DNA of 64,000 nt. Source: Rossellomorea marisflavi. Lineage in GTDB: Bacteria; Bacillota; Bacilli; Bacillales; Bacillaceae_B. Shown in pieces: positions 24,918 to 33,204 of this stretch. The notes beneath the pieces were generated by a model, which did no database searches, had not been told where the DNA came from, and saw only the letters and a program-made list of their open reading frames with translations. Position numbers and translations under genes: made by a program. Position 1 is the first letter of the stretch; each line of letters starts with the position of its first letter. The stretch is taken from assembly GCF_001274775.1 (NCBI RefSeq), contig NZ_LGUE01000004.1:294163-358162 (forward strand), written 5' to 3'.

Positions 24918-24923
24918 CTGGAG

Positions 24924-24954
24924 GAAGATCTGTGTGATACAGGTCTTCTTTTTT
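24924..24954 (+). terminator. Rho-independent terminator
   Basis: GAAGATCTGT pairs with ACAGGTCTTC (one G-T pair) around GTGAT, followed by TTTTTT. It ends the 54-residue membrane protein gene. Confidence 0.85.
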
Positions 24955-25017
24955 ATCTTTACAGGAAGGATTTGTGGTACAGTATATTTATCATATTTTT
25001 CCAAAAGGAGTGGTTGA

Positions 25018-25359
25018 GTGAGATTCCTTCTTCTTTTATCCGTTATGCTGGTGGCGGGGGGATGCAGCAAGTCCCCTTCAGAGGTACAAACGAAAGTGGA
25101 ATGGGCCGATATTGTCCGTTGGAACGGACACAACTACCTCCTTGATCAAGACTTTGGCGAAGCTCGGGCCGATGAGAAACTTGGTGAAGTCTCATTTTCC
25201 TTGGTCGGTAGTGAGGAAGAAGATAACCCAACGTATCAATTAAAGGACGGGGAAGCCACTTTCGCTTCCACGGGAAGTGCGATCCAATCAGTGGCGGGGA
25301 TTCCCGTAGAGAAGGCCGTTTTGGTCGAGGACAATATGTATACCACAAGGGAGGAATGA
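25018..25359 (+). CDS. Small putative lipoprotein
   Basis: The 113-residue protein starts at GTG with AAAAGGAG 7 bp upstream. A signal sequence of about 16 residues ends in the lipobox VAGGC. The mature part, with EWADIVRWNGHNYL and ends near EKAVLVEDNMY, resembles the small Bacillus lipoproteins that take part in envelope homeostasis, but no family can be named with certainty. It is followed 9 bp later by a membrane protein gene. Confidence 0.6.
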   Translation: MRFLLLLSVMLVAGGCSKSPSEVQTKVEWADIVRWNGHNYLLDQDFGEARADEKLGEVSFSLVGSEEEDNPTYQLKDGEATFASTGSAIQSVAGIPVEKAVLVEDNMYTTREE

Positions 25360-25368
25360 CAGGAATCA

Positions 25369-25647
25369 ATGGGAAAAAGACTAGTTACCGTTTTATCTTT
25401 GGCACTTGGCATCCTTCATTTGATGCTGATTTATCTCTTTCTTCGTGACTGGCAATCGTTTACGACTGCATTTGGTTTCGTCAGTTGGGTGGGTTCGATC
25501 CTGTTCGGTATGATCATGTTGCAGTTTCATCGGACAACAAATGCGCTGATGGGAAATTCTCTTTCAATCAGGTTGGTCAGGAGTTCGACCTTGATGGTGA
25601 CGGCGATCGGTTTGACAGCGTACCTGATTGAAGGAATTACCTACTGA
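25369..25647 (+). CDS. Three-helix membrane protein
   Basis: The 92-residue protein has three hydrophobic segments (VLSLALGILHLMLIYLFL, FGFVSWVGSILFGMIML, LMVTAIGLTAYLI) and a basic loop RLVRSS. Function is unknown. It is likely co-transcribed with the lipoprotein gene directly upstream. Confidence 0.55.
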   Translation: MGKRLVTVLSLALGILHLMLIYLFLRDWQSFTTAFGFVSWVGSILFGMIMLQFHRTTNALMGNSLSIRLVRSSTLMVTAIGLTAYLIEGITY

Positions 25648-25679
25648 ATTGCGTAGTTGAGACGCCCATCAAGGAAAGA

Positions 25680-25714
25680 AAAAAAGAAACCCCACGAATC
25701 TATCCATGGGGTTC
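25680..25714 (-). terminator. Rho-independent terminator of yjdF
   Basis: On the minus strand AACCCCA and TGGGGTT form a stem followed by a T-rich tract (complement of the A run at 25680-25685). It terminates the yjdF transcript and may act weakly on the convergent membrane protein gene. Confidence 0.7.
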
Positions 25715-25719
25715 CAGCT

Positions 25720-26130
25720 CTACTTGCCGCGATGACGCGCTTTTGCTTTTTGTTTCTTTTTCTCGTATTTCAGCTGTTGAAGCCTATCCCGTTCGATGCG
25801 ATTCTCAATTCTCGCTTGCACTTTTTTGTGTTCAAGCGCTTCTTTCATGGCTTCCTGGGCTTTGGTCGAAATTCCTTTTTTCATTTCTTTGGCGGCGAGG
25901 CGCTGCAGGCGTTTCGGGTTGATAGGTCCACGTTTCTTAGCTGCCACCCCAACTCCCGGCTGTGATGATTCGTCCAGCAGCCTGGATAAACTTCCATGAA
26001 TGAATAACAGGATGTCTTCCTCTTTCGGTTCGGTGCCGAATACATGGCGGAATGCCTTAAGCTTGCCTTTCTCCACTACTTCGACGATGCCGACCCAGTA
26101 CTTACCATCATGGTAAATCGTTAAGGTCAT
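25720..26130 (-). CDS. yjdF: YjdF family protein (DUF2992)
   Basis: The 136-residue protein matches YjdF: LTIYHDGKYWVGIVEV at the start, AFRHVFGTEPKEEDILLFI in the middle, and a long lysine/arginine-rich C-terminal tail (KYEKKKQKAKARHRGK). The biochemical role is unknown, but in other Firmicutes the gene is controlled by the yjdF riboswitch that senses azaaromatic compounds, and such a leader is present here. ATG 26130 follows GAGGAGGG; the upstream extension belongs to the leader RNA. Confidence 0.8.
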   Translation of the reverse strand: MTLTIYHDGKYWVGIVEVVEKGKLKAFRHVFGTEPKEEDILLFIHGSLSRLLDESSQPGVGVAAKKRGPINPKRLQRLAAKEMKKGISTKAQEAMKEALEHKKVQARIENRIERDRLQQLKYEKKKQKAKARHRGK

Positions 26131-26241
26131 AACGATTCCCTCCTCTTTGTTTACTGAAATGATGGACATCCCGAGGAGGGGAAGGTCACTGACACGCCAA
26201 GCGTGCATCCGGACTACCAACCGGATCGTGTTTTTACATTT
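26131..26241 (-). ncRNA. yjdF-type riboswitch leader
   Basis: A roughly 110-nt leader precedes yjdF. It contains hairpin ATCCGG/CCGGAT (26226-26207), hairpin CACGC-TTG-GCGTG (26205-26193) and GTCAGTGAC. It also contains a CCCTCCTC segment (26180-26173) that is an exact complement of the ribosome binding site GAGGAGGG (26145-26138). The structure fits ligand-controlled masking of translation start. Identification as the yjdF riboswitch class rests on the gene it controls, its position and the recalled shape; a covariance search would settle it. Confidence 0.65.
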
Positions 26242-26248
26242 CATTTCC

Positions 26249-26277
26249 ATTATACTATTTTTGTATAATGAATGTCA
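26249..26277 (-). promoter_or_regulatory. Promoter of the yjdF leader
   Basis: On the minus strand ATGACA, 18 bp and TATAAT (26254-26249) form a good SigA promoter; start of transcription would be near 26242. The reverse strand carries another TATAAT at about 26263, possibly the promoter of the divergent membrane gene. Confidence 0.55.
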
Positions 26278-26297
26278 TCCTGAAAGGAGAGACTCCT

Positions 26298-26603
26298 ATG
26301 GCTATGATTCTAGCTTGTCTGTCATTCATCACGGTTTTGTTGCTCTTCAGGGGGGTTGCATGGGCGGAACCAAAACCGTGGCATGAAGTCGGGAAGCATC
26401 TTGTTCTGCTCTTATTTGGCCTCCCCTGCCTTTTCCTAATCCCGTTTTTCGCCTATGAAGTGTGGCTCGCAACCGGCCTTCCACCTGACTTCGGAGCTGT
26501 TTATGTGATGGGCGGAAGTTCTGCTGTCGTGACACTTTTCGGGATCATGTCCTATTTCAGCGGAAGACGATCCTATTTAAGACAAAAAGCGAGTTCACGC
26601 TGA
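26298..26603 (+). CDS. Small membrane protein
   Basis: The 101-residue protein has three hydrophobic segments (MILACLSFITVLLLF, HLVLLLFGLPCLFLIPFFAY, YVMGGSSAVVTLFGIMSYF) and a basic tail. ATG 26298 is 8 bp after AAGGAG; an upstream in-frame ATG is not supported. Its last 31 bases overlap the end of the convergent HEAT gene. The family is not recognised. Confidence 0.55.
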   Translation: MAMILACLSFITVLLLFRGVAWAEPKPWHEVGKHLVLLLFGLPCLFLIPFFAYEVWLATGLPPDFGAVYVMGGSSAVVTLFGIMSYFSGRRSYLRQKASSR

Positions 26604-28057
26604 ACATCCTGGGGTAACGCATCACCGTGCTTTTGCAAGGCTTCCTTGATGCGGTGCTTTTGGACAGAGGTCGGGACAGTGAAGGTTTTGTTAAAGGTCC
26701 TGAGCCATCTGTCCACCTGGTGGCGACCGAGTTCCCGGATGGCCGGCTCAGTTGATGCGCTCATTTCGATACTGTAGCGGATCCCCTTCCATTTTGGAAG
26801 GGTCCCCAGTAGAACGGCACACTGCAAAGCTGTATGAAGAGTGTAAGCCCCGGCATACAACCCGTAAATCCTATCTTCGAACGCATCATACCCGATGTGT
26901 TGCAGCGCTCTTCTCGCTTCCTTCGCCACCCCTCTATGCGCATGATCCAACAGGTCGACCAGCTCCTCCTGATAACGTCCGTCTCCGATGAAACCAAGTG
27001 AACGGATCGAGGCCTTGACGATTCCCGGCTCACTTCTTTCCAGGAAAGGAAGGATCCTCTCTGCATCACCCGCATCTCCTGTTTCACCCAGACCCAGGAT
27101 GGCTCCCCTAAGAGAGGTTCCTTCCTGGATGGACTCCCGGTAGATAGGAGCAAGATCGGCGACTCCATTTTCCTTCATAAGGTAGCGGGCGACGGAACGA
27201 ATCATTCCGCTCCGGTCAAATAGGGCATTCCTGACTTCATTCTCATCTTCTGGATGCATGGAATGATAGCGCCTTAAGACATCCGCCCTGATTTGAGGAA
27301 AGCGGTCGTGTTTCAAGACGGGATAGGCAGCCTTGAAGGCATCCTCCGTCATGTTTTCCGTGAACGAACGGTAAAGCAGAAGTCTGGAATGCGGCTCTGA
27401 CTCCCTCATCATCCACTCTATGAGCTGGCACTGTGTAGCCCGGACCCCTTGAAGGATCGATCTGTAGCTGAAATGGCGGATTCTCGGATGGTTGGATGAA
27501 GTCCCTTTAATAAGGGCGGCACCTTCTTCCGTGAGCATCGAGAAGATCACCTCAAGCAACGCCTTATCAGCCCGCTCTGATTCTCTCCATTTAAAAAGGA
27601 TCGGCAAATGGTCGACGAACGAATTGGCATGCTCCGGTCTGATCTTTGACCGGACGAGATGATTCGCGACTTCACTGACTTCCTTTACCCAATCCATGCA
27701 GCGCAAGAGTAAAAATGGTAATGAGAGAATGGAATCCATTTCTTCATGTGCTCTCAGTGCCCGTTCGCGAAAATAGCCGTTTGGATGAAAGGTAGCGAGG
27801 CCAAGAATGGTCTTCTTCATATCTTCACTTACGTTTCGCGGCAAAAGGGTGAGCGGATCTTTCCGGGACCAGTCCCGGGACCAATCCATGGACGTGCGTT
27901 CCCGGAAAAGGACATCGAGCCTGATGAGATCGGTGCTGACTAATGTGCTCACATAGGTGTGGAGCTCTCTTGCTGCTTTTTCTTTTTTCCGTGTGAGCAG
28001 CTGTTGGAATTGATCAGGGACCTGCGAGAGGTCTCTTTCATGCTGTGTATTCTTCAT
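26573..28057 (-). CDS. HEAT-repeat protein
   Basis: The 494-residue protein is mainly helical. The middle and C-terminal part hold HEAT/ARM-type repeats, e.g. IRSVARYLMKENGVADLAPI, RGAILGLGETGDAGDAERIL, VKASIRSLGFIGDGRYQEEL and AKEARRALQHIGYDAFEDRI (about residues 280-420). No catalytic motif is seen, so it is likely a scaffold or binding protein. The ATG at 28057 follows AAAGGTAGGG; about 74 residues of upstream open frame lie over the phosphoesterase gene in another frame and are not real. It is the last gene of the YunG/phosphoesterase operon. Confidence 0.65.
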   Translation of the reverse strand: MKNTQHERDLSQVPDQFQQLLTRKKEKAARELHTYVSTLVSTDLIRLDVLFRERTSMDWSRDWSRKDPLTLLPRNVSEDMKKTILGLATFHPNGYFRERALRAHEEMDSILSLPFLLLRCMDWVKEVSEVANHLVRSKIRPEHANSFVDHLPILFKWRESERADKALLEVIFSMLTEEGAALIKGTSSNHPRIRHFSYRSILQGVRATQCQLIEWMMRESEPHSRLLLYRSFTENMTEDAFKAAYPVLKHDRFPQIRADVLRRYHSMHPEDENEVRNALFDRSGMIRSVARYLMKENGVADLAPIYRESIQEGTSLRGAILGLGETGDAGDAERILPFLERSEPGIVKASIRSLGFIGDGRYQEELVDLLDHAHRGVAKEARRALQHIGYDAFEDRIYGLYAGAYTLHTALQCAVLLGTLPKWKGIRYSIEMSASTEPAIRELGRHQVDRWLRTFNKTFTVPTSVQKHRIKEALQKHGDALPQDVQRELAFCLK

Positions 28058-28076
28058 CTCATTCCCTACCTTTCGT

Positions 28077-28880
28077 TTATTTTGCCAATAGCGTGATCTC
28101 CACCACTTCTGGCCGATTGAAGATCCGGAGTGGAATGATGCTGTTGCCAAGTCCTCGATTGACGACCATATTTGTGTCTCCATCCTTATAGAGGCCCTCC
28201 GTATATTCAGGAAACATCCCTTGGTCAGGAGCCACCAGTCCCCCGATGAACGGTAGACGGACCTGGCCGCCGTGGGCATGACCGCTCAGTACAAGATCCA
28301 TGCCGGATGCAGCATAATCACTGAAAAGCTCCGGTCTATGGGAAAGAAGGATGTTGAACCCTTTTTCCTTTCCAACTGACTGAAGGGCAGCTGGCACATC
28401 TCCACCGGCAGGGTCATCCACCCCGAGGAGCCCGATTTCTTCCCCATTCTCCTTGATGGTGACTGCATCATCCTCGAGGAGGACGGCGCCTGTTTCCCCC
28501 ACTTCCTCCCTTAGTTCCTCCCACCGGCCTGACCACCACTCGTGATTTCCTGAAATGATGTATACCGGTGCGAGGGTGGAGAGTTCCTTTAGGAGGGTGA
28601 GTCCAGGACCTGGATCATATCGCTTAGCGTCGACAAGATCTCCTGTGAATACTATTAAATCAGGCTTTGATTCCTTCACCCTTTGAATCAGCCTATCCTG
28701 ATTGGACCCGAATGACTTTCCATGAAGATCGGAAAGCTGGACGATCCGATAACCATTGAAAGCTTCTGGGATCTTTGAGGATTCTATTTCAAGCTTCGTG
28801 GTGACAAGGGCATTATTTTGAACGTAGCAAAACAAGCCCAGAACAAGGACGATTCCACTCAACACCACCCACTTTTTCAT
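28077..28880 (-). CDS. Metallophosphoesterase (YkuE-like)
   Basis: The 267-residue calcineurin-like enzyme starts with one membrane anchor or signal helix (VVLSGIVLVLGLFCYV). It has the metal motifs LSDLHG, VFTGDLVDAKR, ISGNHEWWSGR, LLSHRP and SGHAHGGQVRLP in the right order. It resembles B. subtilis YkuE, a Tat-exported phosphoesterase; here a twin-arginine motif is missing, so export is by Sec or the helix stays as an anchor. It overlaps the YunG gene by 4 bp (ATGA) and lies 19 bp before the HEAT gene. Confidence 0.85.
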   Translation of the reverse strand: MKKWVVLSGIVLVLGLFCYVQNNALVTTKLEIESSKIPEAFNGYRIVQLSDLHGKSFGSNQDRLIQRVKESKPDLIVFTGDLVDAKRYDPGPGLTLLKELSTLAPVYIISGNHEWWSGRWEELREEVGETGAVLLEDDAVTIKENGEEIGLLGVDDPAGGDVPAALQSVGKEKGFNILLSHRPELFSDYAASGMDLVLSGHAHGGQVRLPFIGGLVAPDQGMFPEYTEGLYKDGDTNMVVNRGLGNSIIPLRIFNRPEVVEITLLAK

Positions 28881-29215
28881 GTCCTGAACACCCGTTGGAA
28901 TGCCTCCTTGAGACTCTTGTACTGCTCTTCATTTGTATCAGCAATCGCTTCGTCCCTTGTAGAGGGGCGATCTTCATAGTCAGGCAGGCTCCCAAACTGG
29001 GAAACCGTGAAATCTTGACGGGCGCCGTCTATGATATTGTAAAAATGCCAGCTTCCTTCTATTGTGGTTTTGGCGATTTCACCACCAAGATGATCATGAA
29101 TGACGAGAGCCGTCACCCCGCATTGCCCTCTTGCCGGATTTTCCGCTGTCCACTTCGAGCTGCTCTTGATGGACCATGCCTCGAGCAATCCTTTTTCTAT
29201 GGTTTTTTTCTCCAT
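28877..29215 (-). CDS. YunG family protein
   Basis: The 112-residue protein matches Bacillus YunG: GLLEAWSIKSSSKWTAENPA, QCGVTALVIHDHLGGEI, SWHFYNIIDGARQDFT and YEDRPSTRDEAI. The conserved Cys, His and Asp could form a papain-like or transglutaminase-like site, though function is unproven. ATG 29215 follows an AGGGGGCGGGG stretch; the longer frame is leader. It is first in an operon with a phosphoesterase and a HEAT protein, to which it is translationally coupled. Confidence 0.7.
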   Translation of the reverse strand: MEKKTIEKGLLEAWSIKSSSKWTAENPARGQCGVTALVIHDHLGGEIAKTTIEGSWHFYNIIDGARQDFTVSQFGSLPDYEDRPSTRDEAIADTNEEQYKSLKEAFQRVFRT

Positions 29216-29305
29216 TTCGCCCCGCCCCCTTGTCTTTTCTATTAAAATAATAGCAGAAGTATTTTCCAAATTCAGTTTTTTTGTTACAAAGGAGGAACAT
29301 ACGTC

Positions 29306-29674
29306 ATGAGGACACAACAAATGATAATAGTCGTGTTGAATGGGATCATTGGTGTATTGATTGCCCTACTCCTTTCGAAAGAACTGGATGTCATTCCAGG
29401 GATCTTAGGCGGAGTGGCTGGAGTAGGTGTAGTCTTGATCTTGATGAAAGTCTTCTCAAAACCCTCACCCCCCAAACGGGATGAACAGTCAGTTTACATT
29501 ATAAGGAAATTCTCAACCATTCTCCTGACTATCACACTACTGCTTTTATGGGTAGCCGTCTTCGCGCTGTACTACTTGGGATATGAAAGTATTAACATCA
29601 GTTATTTGAACGGGTATTTCATGGTAGCGGGGCTCGTGTTCCTGGTTGGATTGGGAATCATCAACAGGCGATAG
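29306..29674 (+). CDS. Four-helix membrane protein
   Basis: The 122-residue protein has four hydrophobic segments with a polar loop (FSKPSPPKRDEQS) between the second and third. AAAGGAGG lies 11 bp before the ATG. It is divergent from the YunG operon. Function is unknown, and the family is not recognised. Confidence 0.55.
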   Translation: MRTQQMIIVVLNGIIGVLIALLLSKELDVIPGILGGVAGVGVVLILMKVFSKPSPPKRDEQSVYIIRKFSTILLTITLLLLWVAVFALYYLGYESINISYLNGYFMVAGLVFLVGLGIINRR

Positions 29675-29734
29675 AGTCATGGTTTCTGCCATGAATCAAC
29701 ACACAGTGTCTCGTTACAAAAGGAGGAATCGATA

Positions 29735-30556
29735 ATGATTGAACTTCAACCGATCGGCTTTGTCTGCCAGGTCGATGAAAGTGGAGTGTTTGTGAATGAG
29801 TCGAGTCTGGAACGGGTGCATCCCACTTTCAGGCCCGTGGTGGAAGAACTGACGGAACGAATCGCTGACGGGTTTGGCGATATGATTCACAGCGTGTATC
29901 TGAGGGGATCCCTGCCGAGGGGCCTCGGCGTGGAAGGGATATCGGACATCGACCTGCTGGTGGTCACCCATCAACCGTTGACGGACGAAACCAAATCCCG
30001 CCTGCAAGCATTGGACACCGGTTCACACCCGCTGATCAACGGGGTCGAGTTTGCCGTATGCACGCTGAATGAACTCTTGGAGCCCCGGCGCTTCCACCTG
30101 ATTTCGTTCATGATCAAGGTGTATGGCGTACATCTTTATGGCAAGAACCTCCAGCCTATACTCCCTGACTTCCGTCCAGATGCGGAGCTTGCCCGAGACC
30201 ATATCGCATCCATTTCCGACCAGATTGTCCTTGCGGTAAAAGATCTGAAGGGAAATGAAGACCCGGAAGATGTGATGGACTGCTGCACATGGATCATGAA
30301 GCTGATCATACGGTGCGGAATGGCCTTTGTGATTGAGGAAGAAAGAACCTACACCCGCGACCTGTATCTTGCGTATCAGCTATTTTCATCGCACTACCCT
30401 GAGAAGGAAATGGAAATGAGGCAAGCCGTGGAATATGCCATCAATCCGGTGTGTGATCCAGAGGAGGTCATCCGATTCCTGAGCGGATTTGGGGATTGGA
30501 TCGTGACAGAAGCCGAACGCTGGATGGTTGTACATAGAAAGGAGCAGGGTCAATGA
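29735..30556 (+). CDS. Nucleotidyltransferase-domain protein (aminoglycoside adenylyltransferase-like)
   Basis: The 273-residue protein has the polymerase-beta-type nucleotidyltransferase motif, SVYLRGSLPRGLG followed by ISDIDLLVVT (residues about 53-80), and a helical C-terminal half with CCTWIMKLIIRCGMAFV, as in ANT(9)/AadA-like enzymes. It could adenylylate an antibiotic or another small molecule, or be a family member without resistance activity. It overlaps the GNAT gene by 4 bp, and together they form a modification operon with the frameshifted gene behind. Confidence 0.7.
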   Translation: MIELQPIGFVCQVDESGVFVNESSLERVHPTFRPVVEELTERIADGFGDMIHSVYLRGSLPRGLGVEGISDIDLLVVTHQPLTDETKSRLQALDTGSHPLINGVEFAVCTLNELLEPRRFHLISFMIKVYGVHLYGKNLQPILPDFRPDAELARDHIASISDQIVLAVKDLKGNEDPEDVMDCCTWIMKLIIRCGMAFVIEEERTYTRDLYLAYQLFSSHYPEKEMEMRQAVEYAINPVCDPEEVIRFLSGFGDWIVTEAERWMVVHRKEQGQ

Positions 30557-31032
30557 ACTGGAGTATTACAGAATTGAACAGGGAAGCAGCTGAGGAAATC
30601 CTCGCGTGGAAATATGAACCACCCTATGACTTTTATGAAAATGAAAGGTCGGAAGAAGCCGTGGCGGAGCTTTCAGGCGGTGAATATCGCCTGGTCTTGG
30701 ATGAGTCGGGGCAGATGTACGGATTCTTCTGTACCGGTTCTTCCGCCCAGGTTCCCATCGGTCATGAGTTCGGTGTCTATCCGGACGATCATGTCGATTT
30801 CGGACTCGGCATGAATCCGGCATTCACCGGGAGAGGAACGGGGGCAGCTTTCACGGCCTTTATACTAAAAGAGATCCGGAGGGATACGTCCTTGCCGATC
30901 AGGCTTTCCGTGGCGACGTTCAATAAACGCGCAATCAAGGTATATGAACAGCTCGGGTTCCAGAAGGTCGATCACTTCCGGACCCGCAGTGCGGAATTTA
31001 TCACGATGGTTGAAAATCGAGGAGGTGCGTAA
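30553..31032 (+). CDS. GNAT family N-acetyltransferase
   Basis: The 159-residue protein has the GNAT core: LGMNPAFTGRGTGAAFTAFIL is the acetyl-CoA binding loop (about residue 95), preceded by YRLVLDESGQMYGFF and followed by VATFNKRAIKVYEQLGFQ. The start overlaps the upstream nucleotidyltransferase stop (ATGA). The substrate is unknown. The next gene begins 2 bp after its stop and is frameshifted. Confidence 0.75.
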   Translation: MNWSITELNREAAEEILAWKYEPPYDFYENERSEEAVAELSGGEYRLVLDESGQMYGFFCTGSSAQVPIGHEFGVYPDDHVDFGLGMNPAFTGRGTGAAFTAFILKEIRRDTSLPIRLSVATFNKRAIKVYEQLGFQKVDHFRTRSAEFITMVENRGGA

Positions 31033-31033
31033 C

Positions 31034-31667
31034 ATGACTACGGTTGGGATACTCGGAATGATCCATGATGAAGAGTGGCAAAAAATCTATCATTTTCCCC
31101 TATCACTTGCAGAGGAACTGATCGTCGAGTTCAATCCCGATGTCATTCTGCGGCGAGGTACATCCGGATAGCTGGAATCTTTACAGGGAAGGGGGCGATC
31201 CACGGGGAATCTACGAAGAAACGCAGCCTGAATACCCCGCCCTGATCTTCCCCCTGTGTGAAGAAAAAGGAATCGAGTTCATCCCGGTGAACTGGTTCGA
31301 GTTCGATGTGTTCAAAGGGCGCTTCGATTCGTTTCCCCAGCATAAAAAAGAAGAGCTCGACGCGGAACTCTCCCGTTGGACGGCACGACAGCTGGAAACG
31401 TGGGACAGGGGAAGCATTCCTGTCAACTCCCTGGATTATGACCGGATCACCCGGGAGAAATATGAATGGCTCCACAGTATGAGTCCCGATGTTGAGGACA
31501 TCAACTGGAATGCAAGACATTTCATCATGCTACAGCGCGTGAAGAACGCCATTCAGGCTCATGAGGGGAAACGGATCCTCTGTGTACACGGTGCCGACCA
31601 TAACTATTGGTATCATAGTGCACTGCAAAAGGTTCCTCAGGTGCAAGTCGTTTATCCGTTACGCTAA
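31034..31667 (+). pseudogene. Frameshifted conserved gene, function unknown
   Basis: The ATG at 31034, behind GGAGGTG, opens a frame reading TVGILGMIHDEEW and EELIVEFNPDVI and then stopping at 31171. The +1-shifted frame continues with CGEVHPDSWNLY, LCEEKGIEFIPVNWFEFDVF, up to RILCVHGADHNYW. Removing one base near 31148 (ATTcTGC) restores one 210-residue protein that reads smoothly, so a single-base insertion is the simplest explanation. It may be a real inactivation or a sequencing error. The product is unrecognised; the glutamate/histidine segments suggest an enzyme. Confidence 0.75.
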
Positions 31668-31721
31668 CGAACTGGATGTAACGATCGAAATCGGATGGAG
31701 GGATGACAGGATAGAGGCCAC

Positions 31722-31946
31722 TCATTGATTTTTAGGACTCTCCCCTCTCCCTCCATTTGATTGAGATTTAACTTTGACCACATTGATGACCACCAAAACG
31801 ATGGCTACCGTCAAGGTTCCCAGGATATAAGGGATAAACAAGACGTCCACAAATAAACTGCCGATAACGCTCCCGATGATACTGCCAAAGAATATCAATA
31901 CTGCTAATGCACTCATTCTCCACTCCGAAGTCAGTAATTCCTTCAA
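31722..31946 (-). CDS. Small two-helix membrane protein
   Basis: The 74-residue protein has two membrane helices (ALAVLIFFGSIIGSVIGSLF and LFIPYILGTLTVAIVLVVIN) and a basic, polar tail. TTG 31946 is chosen because AAGGAGG lies 8 bp upstream; the ATG-like extension contains that ribosome binding site. It is about 100 bp downstream of the quinone reductase gene on the same strand. Family not recognised. Confidence 0.5.
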   Translation of the reverse strand: MKELLTSEWRMSALAVLIFFGSIIGSVIGSLFVDVLFIPYILGTLTVAIVLVVINVVKVKSQSNGGRGESPKNQ

Positions 31947-32050
31947 GAGAACCGCCTCCTTTTTGGATAGGACCACCGTCAGGTTCCTTGGAGGTTATGT
32001 TCCCTGTCCACGACTCCCATAACCATAAAATTGGAAAATGATTAGAAGGT

Positions 32051-33034
32051 TCACCGTTCCTCTCCAACACTTATGACGATTTTCCCATTACTCTTCCTGT
32101 TCTCCATGAGCACATGCGCTTCTTGAATCCCGCTCAAACTGAACTCATGACCCACATCCACGGTCAATCGGCCTGATGCGAGCATGGGGATCACGGCATC
32201 TGCGGTTTCTTGCAGGGTCTCCGGTCTTTTTTTTCGTGTGGTACCGAGGCTGAATCCCAGTATGGAGCGGCAGCTTGAGTGGAGATCGACCGACCGGATC
32301 ATACCGGGAGGTCCTCCAGCGTTGCCGAAGTGAACGAGCCTTCCGTAGGGGGCGAGACAGGTGAGGCTTCGCTCCGTGACCTCACCTGATATGGAATCCA
32401 GGACGATATCGACTCCGTTTCCACTCGTGAGGTCGTTCACCCGTTGGGCAAAGTCTTCTTCCTTGTAAAGGATGACCTCGTCCACTCCTGCTTCACGGGC
32501 GATTCCTGCTTTTTCCTCGCTTCCGACCGTCCCGATCACGAGCCCCGCACCGAACTGCTTCGCCAGGCGTGCCGCAGTGGTGCCGACTCCACCTGCCGCT
32601 GCATGGATCAGGACGGATTCCCCCTTCTCCATACGGGCCACATCCGTCAGCAGGCGATGGCTCAGAAAGGAGACGACGGGGCTTGCGGCTGCAACGGTCA
32701 TGTTCATCTCATCAGGAATGGGAAACACCAGGACCTCTCGTGCGATCACATATTCCGCATACGATCCGTTATCCGGAAAACAGATGACCCGCTGACCTAC
32801 GGATACGCTCCTGCAGCCTTCTCCGATTTCTTCCACTATGCCCGCAGCATCAAGCCCCGGAATGAAGGGAAGTTTATTTCCCTTTCCTCCTCGGCGCGCT
32901 TTGATATCGGCAAAATTGACGCTCGTCTTCACCACCCGAACGAGCACTTCTCCCGCTCCAGGCACCGGCCTGTCCACCTCTTCTAGGTACATTCCCGTCA
33001 CATCTCCATATTCCTTCACCACAACTGCTCTCAT
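32051..33034 (-). CDS. Quinone oxidoreductase-like MDR protein
   Basis: The 327-residue enzyme is a zinc-free member of the medium-chain reductases: VNFADIKARRG, PFIPGLDAAGIVEEIG, the NADPH loop HAAAGGVGTTAARLA (about residue 150) and VDIVLDSISGE. It would reduce quinones or activated alkenes with NADPH. ATG 33034 is preferred over GTG 33043, since GGAGGA gives 9 bp spacing. It is followed on the same strand by a small membrane protein gene. Confidence 0.8.
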   Translation of the reverse strand: MRAVVVKEYGDVTGMYLEEVDRPVPGAGEVLVRVVKTSVNFADIKARRGGKGNKLPFIPGLDAAGIVEEIGEGCRSVSVGQRVICFPDNGSYAEYVIAREVLVFPIPDEMNMTVAAASPVVSFLSHRLLTDVARMEKGESVLIHAAAGGVGTTAARLAKQFGAGLVIGTVGSEEKAGIAREAGVDEVILYKEEDFAQRVNDLTSGNGVDIVLDSISGEVTERSLTCLAPYGRLVHFGNAGGPPGMIRSVDLHSSCRSILGFSLGTTRKKRPETLQETADAVIPMLASGRLTVDVGHEFSLSGIQEAHVLMENRKSNGKIVISVGEER

Positions 33035-33165
33035 ACTTTCCACTCCTCCGGCTATGATTCTAGTTTAAGAATAGAAGATTTTTCCTGATAAGCAAAGATG
33101 GTTTTTTGGATGAGTGGTCATAAGGAGGGCTTATCAATATCTGTTCTATCCATAACAATTTAAAA

Positions 33166-33195
33166 AGAAAAGGGATTCCAACTATCTGGAATCCC
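33166..33195 (-). terminator. Rho-independent terminator
   Basis: GGGATTCCA and TGGAATCCC form a perfect 9-bp stem; on the minus strand a T-rich stretch (CTTTTCTTTTT) follows. It ends the seven-gene minus-strand run that begins at the DnaN-like gene. Confidence 0.8.
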
Positions 33196-33204
33196 CTTTC
33201 CCCT

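Noticed and set aside
26573..28279. 568-residue reading frame for the HEAT protein
   Set aside because: The first 74 residues lie over the phosphoesterase gene in another frame; the ATG at 28057 has the ribosome binding site.
29735..32050. A defence or toxin-antitoxin system around the nucleotidyltransferase
   Set aside because: The nucleotidyltransferase resembles antibiotic adenylyltransferases rather than MNT-type antitoxins, no HEPN partner is present, and the neighbours are a GNAT and a frameshifted gene.
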